Source: Palsa-1400 sp036008545 (GTDB lineage: Bacteria; Verrucomicrobiota; Verrucomicrobiia; Limisphaerales; Palsa-1400). Taken from it: a stretch of 11,969 bases of DNA. Under the pieces are notes generated by a model that worked only from the letters and a program-made list of their open reading frames with translations, was not told where the DNA came from and did no database searches. A program made the translations under genes and the position numbers. The stretch is from the NCBI GenBank assembly GCA_036008545.1, contig DASYNM010000063.1:1-11969 (forward strand), read 5' to 3'. Shown here piece by piece: positions 1 to 6,757 of this stretch. Positions within the stretch are counted from its first letter, which is position 1, and each line of letters begins with the position of its first letter.

Positions 1-260
1 TCCTGTTGGAGGAATTAAACAAGTCCAGCCGACGTAAACGAATTAGGTCTTAGCCCCAACAGCGGTCGCCTGCCATCCTGTTCTTTGGGGTGTATGAAAA
101 AACAAGGGGGTTCGCAAACTTGGATCATATTGTTGCGCGGATTTCGGCACTCTGACGAGATGCAATCAGCACTGACACGACCCGTCGCATATTTGCCACC
201 GCAAAAGCGTTGCCAAAAGGCTAGGCTCGGTCTTAGGATGCGCACACACGTTGACTGCTC
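1..260. other. Upstream intergenic region, no gene recognised
   Basis: No convincing coding region is visible before scpA. The reading frames here give short or low-quality translations, and the minus-strand frame running through this stretch into scpA has the look of an antisense shadow. The left part could be the 3' flank of a gene lying outside the window, but nothing identifies it. The only candidate signal is a sigma70-like promoter pair at 210-239. Confidence 0.4.
210..239 (+). promoter_or_regulatory. Possible sigma70-type promoter for scpA-scpB-pheA
   Basis: TTGCCA at 210-215 matches five of six bases of the TTGACA box. TAGGAT at 234-239 matches four of six of TATAAT, with an 18-bp spacer. 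A start site about 7 bp downstream would leave a leader of roughly 15 nt before the scpA ATG, consistent with the absence of a Shine-Dalgarno sequence there. Promoter consensus in this lineage is not well known and such matches arise by chance, so this is only a candidate. Confidence 0.25.
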
Positions 261-1028
261 ATGACGGATTATAAAGTCCAATTCGAGGTGTTCGAGGGGC
301 CTCTGGATCTGCTCCTTTACCTGATTAAAAAGGAGGAAGTCGATATTTATGAGGTCAACCTGACGCGCCTGGCGACTCAGTTCATCGAATATGTCGATGT
401 GATGCGGATGCTTGACCTGGACATCGCCGGCGAGTTCCTCGTCATGGCTTCGACCCTCATGTATATCAAGAGCCGCGAATTGCTGCCCAAGGAGCAACAG
501 GTCGAAAATCCCGAGGAGGACGAGGGCGAAGACCCGCGTTGGGAATTGATCCGCCAACTGGTTGAATACAAGAAATTCAAGGACGCCGCCGCGCAATTGC
601 AGGCGCGCGAATGGGAGCAGGAACACACTTTTCCCCGCCTGCCCATCCGCCCCGATGCGCCTGCCCCGGCCGCTGCGCCCAAGGGTGAAGCGTCGCTCTT
701 CGATCTCATCAACGCCGTCGCGGACGTGCTCAAGCGTTTGGGCCAGCGGGAGGATTTGCGGGAGATTTTCGAGGACAAATGGTCGGTCAGCGAGAAGATT
801 GAGTTCCTGCTCAAGTTGACGGCGGAGCGCGGTTCGGCGAAGTTCTCCGAGTTGTTCAGCGGCGCCACCAGCCGCGCCGAAGTGGTCTGCACTTTTCTGG
901 CGCTGCTGGAACTCATCCGGCTCAAGCAACTGGTTTGCGTGCAAGCCGGCGATTTTGGGGAGATTGAAATCACGCGCGCGCCGGTGCCGGAGCCGCTCCC
1001 GGGCGCCGCGCCCAGCGCAACGAATTAA
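261..1028 (+). CDS. scpA: Segregation and condensation protein ScpA (kleisin)
   Basis: ScpA is the kleisin subunit of the bacterial SMC-ScpAB condensin. It bridges the two SMC ATPase heads and helps organise and segregate the chromosome in the cytoplasm. The 255-residue product has the usual family length. The N-terminus carries the hallmark FEGPLDLLLYLI (residues 11-22), followed by LDLDIAGEFLVMAS and MYIKSRELLP (residues 51-76), which belong to the helical SMC-binding domain. An acidic and Pro/Ala-rich linker (about 80-92 and 130-142) precedes the C-terminal winged-helix region (about 176-237). The ATG at 261 is chosen because the family N-terminus begins right there, although no Shine-Dalgarno sequence precedes it. 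The stop lies 5 bp before scpB, so the two are surely co-transcribed. ScpA and ScpB work in one complex, which supports both calls. Confidence 0.97.
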   Translation: MTDYKVQFEVFEGPLDLLLYLIKKEEVDIYEVNLTRLATQFIEYVDVMRMLDLDIAGEFLVMASTLMYIKSRELLPKEQQVENPEEDEGEDPRWELIRQLVEYKKFKDAAAQLQAREWEQEHTFPRLPIRPDAPAPAAAPKGEASLFDLINAVADVLKRLGQREDLREIFEDKWSVSEKIEFLLKLTAERGSAKFSELFSGATSRAEVVCTFLALLELIRLKQLVCVQAGDFGEIEITRAPVPEPLPGAAPSATN

Positions 1029-1033
1029 TTCTG

Positions 1034-1732
1034 ATGGAACTGAAATTTATATTGGAAGCCATTTTGTTCTCGGCGCAAAAGCCGCTCCAGCCGAAGGAAC
1101 TGCGCGAGCTGCTGGCCGCCGCCGCCGAACATGGCGACGAAGCCAAGCCGTTCAAGAAGACGAAAGAGGATGCCATCCTCACCGCTTTGGAGGAATTGCA
1201 AAAGGACCACGAGGCGGCCCAGCGCAGTTACCGCCTTTCCTGTGTGGCCGGCGCGTGGCAGTTCGCCAGCCAGACGGAATTCGCGCCCTGGATCATCGCG
1301 TTGGTCGGCGCCAAGGCGCGTCCGCCGCGCCTCTCGCAGCCGGCGCTGGAAACGCTGGCCATCATCGCCTATCGCCAGCCGCTGACGCGTGCGGAAATCG
1401 AGCAAATCCGCGGCGTAGCCGTCGATGGCGTCATGCAAACGCTGCTGGAGCGCGGGCTGGTCGAGCAGGCGGGCCGGGCGGAAGTGATCGGGCGTCCGAT
1501 GAATTACGCCACCACGCCGCTGTTCCTGGAGTATTTTGGATTGCGCAGCCTGGAGGATCTGCCCGCCGCCGACGAGTTGCGTCGCATCCCAGTGACGAAG
1601 CCGGAAGAATTGTTGACAGCGGACCCGGGCCTGGCAACGGTCGCGCCGGAACAACTGGCGTTGGCGGACGTGGAATCTCCGGAAGGCAAGCCCGCGCCCG
1701 AAGCTCCGCCTGCATCCGCGCCGCCGGCATGA
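1034..1732 (+). CDS. scpB: Segregation and condensation protein ScpB
   Basis: ScpB is the second non-SMC subunit of the SMC-ScpAB complex. It normally acts as a dimer of tandem winged-helix domains bound to the central part of ScpA. The 232-residue product shows the first winged helix at about 1-90. The family signature follows: RLSQPALETLAIIAYRQP (99-116), TRAEIEQIRGV (118-128), and the end of the second winged helix with GRPMNYATTPLFLEYFGL (153-170) and SLEDLP. Residues 33-60 look like a charged insertion in the first domain, and the last ~45 residues are a Pro/Ala/Glu-rich tail without family similarity that I can see. No ribosome-binding site is evident. The stop codon overlaps the start of pheA in the sequence ATGA, a classic sign of translational coupling. 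Confidence 0.97.
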   Translation: MELKFILEAILFSAQKPLQPKELRELLAAAAEHGDEAKPFKKTKEDAILTALEELQKDHEAAQRSYRLSCVAGAWQFASQTEFAPWIIALVGAKARPPRLSQPALETLAIIAYRQPLTRAEIEQIRGVAVDGVMQTLLERGLVEQAGRAEVIGRPMNYATTPLFLEYFGLRSLEDLPAADELRRIPVTKPEELLTADPGLATVAPEQLALADVESPEGKPAPEAPPASAPPA

Positions 1733-2808
1733 CCATCCCCGACCATCGCAAGGCCATCGACAAGCTGGACGCGCGCATTATTCATTTGCTCAATGAGCGC
1801 ACGCGACACGTCTTGCAGATCGGCGAAATCAAGATTCATTCCGGCGAGGCCATCTACGTCCCGCATCGCGAGCGGGTGGTCTTGCAGCGCATTTGCAAAC
1901 TTAACAAAGGGCCGATCAAGGACGAATCGTTGCGCGCCATTTATCGCGAGATCATGTCCGGCGCGCTCGCGCTCGAGAAGTCGATGACCATTGCCTACCT
2001 CGGGCCGGAGGCGACGTTCACCCATCAGGCCGCCTTGCAACGATTCGGCTCCAGCCTGCGCTACGCGGCGCAGAAAACCATCGCCGACATTTTCACCGAG
2101 GTCGGCAAGAACCGCGCCGATTACGGGGTGGTGCCGGTGGAGAACTCGACCGAAGGCGTGGTGACGCATACGTTGGATATGTTTGTTGACAGCAATTTGC
2201 GCATTGTCGCGCAGATCGTTCTGCCCATCCAGTATGTTTTGGCCGGGCTGGGCGCGCGACTCAAGGATGTGCAGCGCCTTTACGCACATCCGCAGGCGCT
2301 CGCGCAATGCCGGGTCTGGGTGCAACGCAACTTGCCCCGCGTGGAAATTCTGGAGACGTCCTCCAACGCGCGCTCCGCCGAATTGGCCGGCCAGGGCGAA
2401 CAGGCGCAACGCGGCAAGACGGCCGCCATCACTGGCTCGCTGGCGGCGGAAAAATACAATCTCAAAATCATCGAGCGCAACATCCAGGATTTTTCCGAAA
2501 ACGCGACGCGCTTCCTGGTGCTGGGCCGCCAATGCGGACCGGCCACCGGGCGCGATCGCACCAGCCTGATGTTCAGCATCGCGGACAAGGTGGGCGCGCT
2601 CTATCACGCGCTGGAGCCGTTTAGGCATTACAAGTTGAACATGACCAAGATCGAGTCGCGCCCCAGCAAGCGCAAAGCCTGGGAGTATTTTTTCTTTGTG
2701 GATTGCGACGGCCATTACACGGATCCCAAAGTGGCCAAAGCCATCGCTTCGCTGGAAAAAGCCTGCAACTTTGCCAAAGTGCTCGGGTCCTACCCGAATG
2801 GGGATTGA
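1729..2808 (+). CDS. pheA: Bifunctional chorismate mutase / prephenate dehydratase (P-protein)
   Basis: This cytoplasmic enzyme converts chorismate to prephenate and then to phenylpyruvate, the committed steps to phenylalanine. The 359-residue length fits the P-protein family. Residues 1-85 are an AroQ-type chorismate mutase: R7, R24, K35, R47 and E48 align with the E. coli active-site residues R11, R28, K39, R51 and E52, while D48 of E. coli is V44 here. Residues 87-268 are prephenate dehydratase, opening with IAYLGPEATFTHQAAL and carrying VPVENSTEGVVTHTLD (135-150) and the catalytic TRF motif (260-262). Residues 278-356 are the regulatory ACT domain with GALYHAL (289-295) and the phenylalanine-binding ESRP motif (309-312), so feedback inhibition by Phe is expected. 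The ATG at 1729 is preferred over in-frame upstream starts, which would add about 258 residues of scpB-antiframe sequence. It overlaps scpB by 4 bp. Confidence 0.97.
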   Translation: MTIPDHRKAIDKLDARIIHLLNERTRHVLQIGEIKIHSGEAIYVPHRERVVLQRICKLNKGPIKDESLRAIYREIMSGALALEKSMTIAYLGPEATFTHQAALQRFGSSLRYAAQKTIADIFTEVGKNRADYGVVPVENSTEGVVTHTLDMFVDSNLRIVAQIVLPIQYVLAGLGARLKDVQRLYAHPQALAQCRVWVQRNLPRVEILETSSNARSAELAGQGEQAQRGKTAAITGSLAAEKYNLKIIERNIQDFSENATRFLVLGRQCGPATGRDRTSLMFSIADKVGALYHALEPFRHYKLNMTKIESRPSKRKAWEYFFFVDCDGHYTDPKVAKAIASLEKACNFAKVLGSYPNGD

Positions 2809-2811
2809 ACG

Positions 2812-3414
2812 ATGGATGCGCCTGGTTACCGAGTGCGACGGGCCACCACGGATGATTTGAAACAGTTGTCGGCTGTTTGGACGGCGGCGGCCTTGCCGGC
2901 GGCGGAATTGGAAAAGCGCTTCACGGAATTCCAGGTGGCGGAAGGCCCCGACGGCCGCATCGTCGGCGCCATCGCTTTGCAAGTGGTGGGGACCGATGGC
3001 AAGATTCATTCCGAAAGCTTTGCCGATTTTGCCTTGAGCGACACCTTGCGTCCGCTGTTCTGGCAGCGAATTCAAACGATGTCCAGCAACCACGGTTTGT
3101 TCCGGCTTTGGACGGCAGAGACCGCGCCTTTCTGGAAAAAAGACGCCGGCTTTACCGCCGCCACGGGCGCGCTGCCGGAGGCCCTGGGGCCGGCGCAAGG
3201 CTCATGGCTGACGTTGCGGCTCAAGGACGAATCCGCCGACCCGAATCTGATCGAGGCCCAATTCGCGCTTTATCTACAGACCGAAAGAGCCAAGCGCGAA
3301 AAACTTCTGCAAAGCGCTGCGACGCTGAAAGTGGTGGGAACCGTGATTGCGGTCGTGTTGTTTGTGTTTTCGATGGTCATTTTATTCTGGTTCTTCCGCC
3401 ACCGGCACAGGTAG
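2812..3414 (+). CDS. GNAT-like protein with C-terminal membrane anchor
   Basis: The 200-residue product starts 3 bp after the pheA stop and probably belongs to the same transcript. Residues 6-120 resemble a GNAT acetyltransferase fold: YRVRRATTDDLKQLSAVW is a typical first strand and helix, VGAIALQVVG a central strand, and FRLWTAETAPFWKKDAGF (97-114) a typical late beta-helix-beta segment. The acetyl-CoA pyrophosphate-binding signature (Q/R-x-x-G-x-G/A) expected around residues 75-95 is not visible, so the domain may be inactive or a divergent binding module. A charged helix (about 146-168) leads to one hydrophobic segment at 174-195 and a basic RHRHR end, which would place the folded part in the cytoplasm as a tail-anchored protein. 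Family assignment is tentative, and the gene's relation to Phe synthesis or SMC is unknown. Confidence 0.7.
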   Translation: MDAPGYRVRRATTDDLKQLSAVWTAAALPAAELEKRFTEFQVAEGPDGRIVGAIALQVVGTDGKIHSESFADFALSDTLRPLFWQRIQTMSSNHGLFRLWTAETAPFWKKDAGFTAATGALPEALGPAQGSWLTLRLKDESADPNLIEAQFALYLQTERAKREKLLQSAATLKVVGTVIAVVLFVFSMVILFWFFRHRHR

Positions 3415-3442
3415 TAGCGCCGCCAAGCAGCGAAATAATTCT

Positions 3443-3475
3443 CACCACGACACGAAGAGCACGAGCACGAAGAAC
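3443..3475. repeat. Short CACGAA-type dispersed repeat fragment
   Basis: This stretch reads as repeated CACGA/AGAG units (CACGACACGAAGAG followed by CACGAGCACGAAGAAC). It resembles one arm of the degenerate 'CACGAAGAGCACGAAG' family that is scattered through intergenic DNA of many bacterial genomes and often gives spurious peptides. The opposite arm is not seen nearby, so it may be a partial copy. It lies in the otherwise featureless gap between the GNAT-like gene and the DUF433 gene. Confidence 0.4.
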
Positions 3476-3596
3476 AAACAGGCTACGAGATTTCATCTAG
3501 TCGCCTTCGCGGTGAACGGGTCACATCAGAGAGTGGACGCATCATTACGCTAATTGGATGGTTGTCATTCTGGCAAAATTGGGTTTAATTGTTGGC

Positions 3597-3809
3597 ATGA
3601 AGAAAAATGCCGTCGTGGTCGTTGATCCAGAAATCATGAGTGGCGAGCCGTGCTTTGCCGGCACTCGTGTCCCGGTGCGGGCGTTGCTGGATTACATCGA
3701 AGGCGACGAGACGCTCGAGGCGTTTCTGGAGCAATATCCAACTGTTTCGCGCAAGCAGGCCGTGGCATTTCTCGAACAAGCCAGTCAACGCCTGCTCGCC
3801 ACCGCTTGA
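3597..3809 (+). CDS. DUF433 family protein, probable antitoxin
   Basis: The 70-residue product is a short DUF433 protein, a winged-helix type family related to VapB-like antitoxins and commonly paired with DUF5615 PIN-like proteins. Diagnostic sequence is VDPEIMSGEPCFAGTRVPVR (residues 9-28), with the D-P-x-I and G-x-P-x-x-x-G-T-R-x-P-V pattern. It is followed by an LLDYIEGDETLEAFLEQYP helix region and the late VSRKQAVAFLEQA helix. The ATG at 3597 is chosen because the family N-terminus begins there. An in-frame ATG at 3558 would add 13 residues of no family character. Neither start has a clear Shine-Dalgarno sequence. The stop TGA overlaps the ATG of the next gene (TGATG), as in coupled toxin-antitoxin pairs. 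In such pairs the first gene usually neutralises the partner and may repress the operon. Confidence 0.88.
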   Translation: MKKNAVVVVDPEIMSGEPCFAGTRVPVRALLDYIEGDETLEAFLEQYPTVSRKQAVAFLEQASQRLLATA

Positions 3810-4142
3810 TGCGCATTCTGCTGGACGAATGTCTGCCGAAAGATTTGGCGCGTCAACTGCCAGGGCGCAAAGTCAAAACCGTTCCGCAATCTGGCTGGGC
3901 CAGCGTCAGCAACGGCAAACTCCTTCGGCTCATCGCGGACTCCGGCAAATTTGATGTGTTCTTAACTGTCGATAAGAATCTTCCGCAACAAAACCAAAAT
4001 CCGGACGCTCCCCTTCGCAGTTGTCGTCTTGCGCGCGAAATCCAACCGCATTGTTCATGTGTTCCCTTTTGCTGCGGAAATTTTGCGCCGCATGCCCGAA
4101 TTTCAGCCTGGTCACGCCTTTGTTTTGGCAAAATCGGATTGA
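3809..4142 (+). pseudogene. DUF5615 (PIN-like) toxin-like gene with +1 frameshift
   Basis: The first frame reads MRILLDECLPKDLARQLPG, then TVPQSGWASVSNGKLLRLI and FDVFLTVDKNLPQQN. This is the conserved N-terminal two-thirds of DUF5615, a PIN-like nuclease family whose acidic residues D6, E7 and D55 would be the putative metal site. After about base 3994 the similarity jumps to the next frame: KIRTLPFAVVVLRAKSN, then RIVHVFPFAAEILRRMPEF and GHAFVLAKSD, ending in TGA at 4140-4142. Removing one C at 3994-3995 (AAAACCAAAA) restores a continuous protein of about 110 residues. Without correction the original frame runs to 4177 as 122 residues with an unrelated tail. This may be a real inactivating mutation, a sequencing or assembly error in an A-rich stretch, or, less likely, programmed frameshifting. 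It starts inside the stop of the DUF433 gene, so the two form a toxin-antitoxin-like pair. Confidence 0.85.
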
Positions 4143-4501
4143 ACGCGCCTTTAAGAAAGCGATCGAGACTCGTATAGACTGCCTTAATACCTCGTAAAAC
4201 AGGGGACATCTTCAAGCGTCATCGACGGCCAGATTGCGAGGGCTTGCACTACGGGAAAATCCACGAATTACCTTACAGAAACAGCCCCGCAGCGTGGTAT
4301 CCTGAATTCAGGAGATTCAAGGAGGTCACACACAAATTGATCCAGTCCAAGAAGACTCCCCAAGAATTGAAGCGAGCACGCCGCAGGTGTCGGCTGTCCA
4401 GGTAAGGTGTACACCCCATAGTGTGAACGCCTGGATTCTTTTAAAGTGACTTAGGCGCGCCGTGCGAGCGCATACGTTCGAAAAGAAGTTGAACTACGAA
4501 T
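4143..4501. other. Gene-poor stretch between toxin-like pair and DUF6600 gene
   Basis: No intact gene is recognised here. It contains a stop-free plus-strand frame at 4178-4405 described separately, a perfect 14-bp palindrome TCCTGAATTCAGGA at 4300-4313, and a strong Shine-Dalgarno-like AAGGAGG at 4319-4325 with no ATG after it. The last ~100 bases should hold the promoter of the DUF6600 gene, but I cannot pick a convincing pair of boxes. Confidence 0.5.
4178..4405 (+). pseudogene. Possible remnant of an unidentified small gene
   Basis: The frame from the stop at 4175 to the TAA at 4403-4405 stays open for 75 codons and reads like a natural, compact basic protein. It includes GDIFKRHRRPDCEGLHYGKI, then LPYRNSPAAWYPEFRRFKEV and SKKTPQELKRARRR. 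There is no ATG or GTG in frame; TTG at 4244 and TTG at 4337 are the only alternatives. The second lies 11 bases after AAGGAGG and would give a 22-residue basic peptide. I do not recognise the family. A decayed gene lacking its start is as likely as chance. Confidence 0.3.
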
Positions 4502-5941
4502 ATGATCATCAAAAATTCCATTACAGGAAGAAATTGCGGATTCAGCATCTGGGCCGCCTTTATCATGGCGTTGGCCGCGGTGTCTGTTGCGACTGTCGGA
4601 AAAGCGCAACCCGCGCCGGACGTTGCCCGGGAGAATATGTTGGAGGTTGTGCGATTGACTCAGGCTAAAATGACCGACGAAGTCCTGGTGTCCTTCATCA
4701 AGAGTTCCGGCAAGACTTATTACCTGAGCGCCGACGATCTCCTCTATCTTAACAGCCAGGGCGTTTCGCAACCGGTCCTGAATGCCATGCTCGCCGCCTC
4801 CGGTCCCAGCGCGGCCCCCGCACCGGAGCCGCCGCCGGCCGTGATCACGGCGCCTCCCGCAACGCCGACGATTGATTATTTCCAGGCGCATCTGACTCCT
4901 TACGGCCAATGGGTGGACGTGCCGGGCGTCGGCGCGGCTTGGGTGCCGGCTCAGGCCAACGACCCCACGTGGCGGCCTTACATGAACGCGGGCCATTGGC
5001 AATTCACCGATGCCGGCTGGTTTTGGCAGTCGGATTATGCGTGGGGCGACATGGCCTTCCACTATGGCCGTTGGATCAACAACGAGTTTACGGGCGGCCG
5101 CTGGGGCTGGGTGCCGGGCTATGATTGGGCGCCGTCGTGGGTGTCCTGGCGCGAAGGTTCGGGCGGAATGGGTTGGGCGCCGCTGCCGTGGGGCGTGGAA
5201 TTCCGCGTGGGCCACGGGCTTTACTGGCATGGCGCGGTCGTGGTGGAAGGGGTCGATTTCGGTTTGGGCTTTAATTCTTTTGTCTTTGTGGGATCCGACC
5301 ATTTCTGGGGCGGCAACTATAACGTTTACGTGTACGACCAGGAACGTTCGCGCGTATTTTTCGAGCACAGCACATTTCACGCTGGCTACAAGATGGACGG
5401 CGGGCACTTCGTGGCCGAGGGATTGGGGCGCGATCGCGTCGCAGAAATAACGCACCATCCGGTCGAGGTGCATAAGGTGGCTGAAATGCGCCACGCTGAA
5501 GAGACGCACAATTTCGCCGCCCGCACGGCGGAGCACAAGGAATTGGCGCGCGTGGTCGTCCACCCGCAAGCGGCACACCCGGAGGCCCATGGCGTCGCAG
5601 GCACCCACACTCCGGAAGCACGCGAACATACCACCGGAGCAGTGCCGGCGCGGCCCACCGCAACCACGGGTCATCCTGTTGCTGGCGAGGTGGGTAATGC
5701 TCATCCGGGAGCCACCACTGAACACGGAGCCTTGCCTCATACGCCGGAAACTCGTTCCACCACTACGGGTGGCACGGGCGTTCATCCCGGCGCCACCGAC
5801 GAGCACGGAGCTACGACACATACGACTGAAACTCATCCTACGACTCCGGGCACGGCAAACAGCACTCATCCCAGCACCACGCTACCACCGCCCAAGCCGA
5901 AGCCGACCGGCACCAATCAGCCGCCATCGGCTCCGCGCTGA
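4502..5941 (+). CDS. Exported DUF6600 protein with His/Thr-rich repetitive tail
   Basis: The 479-residue product begins with a signal peptide (hydrophobic core about 14-32, likely cleavage after A35 in GKA-QPAP), so it acts outside the cytoplasm. Residues 46-98 form a small helical region (VVRLTQAKMTDEVLVSFI, then YLSADDLLYLNSQGVSQPVL) often seen before this domain. A Pro/Ala linker follows. Residues 126-230 match DUF6600, an aromatic-rich domain of unknown function: LTPYGQWVDVPGVGAAWVP, DPTWRPYMNAGHWQFTDAGW, GGRWGWVPGYDWAPSWVSW and GWAPLPWG. The last ~160 residues are low complexity and rich in His, Thr, Pro and Gly, including two 27-residue repeats starting HPGATTEHG (401) and HPGATDEHG (428). 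The tail might bind metal or span the cell wall or outer layers, but no function is known. ATG at 4502 is preceded only by a weak AGAAG. The gene converges on the pilin-like gene with 2 bp between stops and no visible terminator. Confidence 0.85.
   Translation: MIIKNSITGRNCGFSIWAAFIMALAAVSVATVGKAQPAPDVARENMLEVVRLTQAKMTDEVLVSFIKSSGKTYYLSADDLLYLNSQGVSQPVLNAMLAASGPSAAPAPEPPPAVITAPPATPTIDYFQAHLTPYGQWVDVPGVGAAWVPAQANDPTWRPYMNAGHWQFTDAGWFWQSDYAWGDMAFHYGRWINNEFTGGRWGWVPGYDWAPSWVSWREGSGGMGWAPLPWGVEFRVGHGLYWHGAVVVEGVDFGLGFNSFVFVGSDHFWGGNYNVYVYDQERSRVFFEHSTFHAGYKMDGGHFVAEGLGRDRVAEITHHPVEVHKVAEMRHAEETHNFAARTAEHKELARVVVHPQAAHPEAHGVAGTHTPEAREHTTGAVPARPTATTGHPVAGEVGNAHPGATTEHGALPHTPETRSTTTGGTGVHPGATDEHGATTHTTETHPTTPGTANSTHPSTTLPPPKPKPTGTNQPPSAPR
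5698..5862 (+). repeat. In-gene tandem repeat, 81-bp unit
   Basis: Two adjacent units start with TCATCCGGGAGCCACCACTG (5701) and TCATCCCGGCGCCACCGACG (5782), an offset of exactly 81 bp or 27 codons. A third partial start (CACTCATCCCAGCACCAC) follows near 5862. The units differ mostly at synonymous or conservative positions, so they are old enough to have drifted while keeping the His/Thr pattern HPGAT-EHG. Confidence 0.75.
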
Positions 5942-5943
5942 TT

Positions 5944-6735
5944 TCAGTCCCCGCTCCATTTGTAGTCGTAACCGGAGGGCGGGTTGTATTGCACCGCCAA
6001 GCCCCAAACTCCCGGCTGGACGGGACTGGGGTTCCAAAATATTTTGATGTAGCTAACGTGGCCGTCCACAAAGCTGACCATGCTCTTTGCATCATCAAAA
6101 AGCACGGCGCCGTTGTTAAACGTGACCGCGCCAAAGGAAGACGCGTTGCCAGGTTGATGCCAGGAAAAGGGAAATAACGCGCAAACCTCCGCCTCAAGAA
6201 TGGTTTTGGCCGGGACTCGTATGGTCTCAAGTTTTTGACTGCCGAGACCGATTTTATTTGTGTAAATACTAAATATATTGCTGATCCCGCCATTAAACGC
6301 GTAGCTCGAATAATAGGTGTTCGTCGAATTGTGAGCGCTGGCAGGAATGTAAATCACGGCCAGACTATGAGGCTCCGCGTCATAGCAGAACATGTCAGCC
6401 GGGCAGGCAAACAACTTATCCTGCGGAGACGGCTGGCCATTCAAGCCGACATAACTGCCCATCAACCGCCGATAACTAAAAAAACTGTTCAGGCCAAATT
6501 CGTAGATGTTGCCAGCTTTGGAGGCGGCGTCCTTGTCGATCGGCGTGTTGCCCTTGAAATCGTCGCAATACATGCGAATCCCCAAGTTGATTTGCCGCAG
6601 ATTGTTCAGGCAACTTGTCCGCTGCGATTTGTTTTTGACAGAGCTTAAGGCCGGCGCCAACAACGCGGCCAGAATTCCGATCATCGCGATGACCACGAGC
6701 AATTCAATCAGGCTGAATGCGCGGCGGGGGTGCAT
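5944..6735 (-). CDS. Type IV prepilin/pseudopilin-like protein
   Basis: The 263-residue product has a prepilin-type N-terminal cleavage/methylation domain. A very short basic leader MHPRRA is followed by FSLIELLVVIAMIGILAALL (residues 7-26), with E11 at the +5 position needed for pilin assembly. The residue before the cleavage site is Ala where Gly is usual. The rest fits the large group of verrucomicrobial and planctomycete proteins of this kind: NNLRQINLGIRMYCDDFKGN (44-63), CPAD (111-114), a late FVDGH (222-226) and a terminal GYDYKWSGD. Such proteins are inserted in the inner membrane and processed by prepilin peptidase; whether they build pili, secretion pseudopili or other surface structures is mostly unknown. 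It is the third gene after the sigma factor and lipoprotein genes (22 bp downstream of the latter) and is probably co-transcribed. No Shine-Dalgarno sequence precedes the ATG. Confidence 0.9.
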   Translation of the reverse strand: MHPRRAFSLIELLVVIAMIGILAALLAPALSSVKNKSQRTSCLNNLRQINLGIRMYCDDFKGNTPIDKDAASKAGNIYEFGLNSFFSYRRLMGSYVGLNGQPSPQDKLFACPADMFCYDAEPHSLAVIYIPASAHNSTNTYYSSYAFNGGISNIFSIYTNKIGLGSQKLETIRVPAKTILEAEVCALFPFSWHQPGNASSFGAVTFNNGAVLFDDAKSMVSFVDGHVSYIKIFWNPSPVQPGVWGLAVQYNPPSGYDYKWSGD

Positions 6736-6757
6736 GATGGATAGTCAGGTTTGCGCT

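Noticed and set aside
955..1728. N-terminal extension of pheA by 258 codons
   Set aside because: The added sequence overlaps scpA and scpB in another frame, and the AroQ domain starts exactly at the ATG at 1729.
1504..3198. Long 564-codon minus-strand frame opposite scpB, pheA and the GNAT-like gene
   Set aside because: It lies antisense to three genes with clear family matches, its translation is Arg/His/Gly-rich and shows no domain. It is a high-GC antisense shadow.
3809..4177. Programmed ribosomal frameshifting in the DUF5615 gene
   Set aside because: The site lacks a standard slippery heptamer and a downstream stimulatory structure that I can see; an indel or sequence error is simpler.
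4300..4313. Perfect 14-bp palindrome TCCTGAATTCAGGA as an operator
   Set aside because: It is 190 bp from the nearest start with no second copy or promoter boxes beside it; a palindrome of this length alone is weak evidence.
4451..5869. 472-codon minus-strand frame opposite the DUF6600 gene
   Set aside because: The plus strand encodes a signal peptide and DUF6600 motifs; the minus translation is Arg/His-rich without domains.
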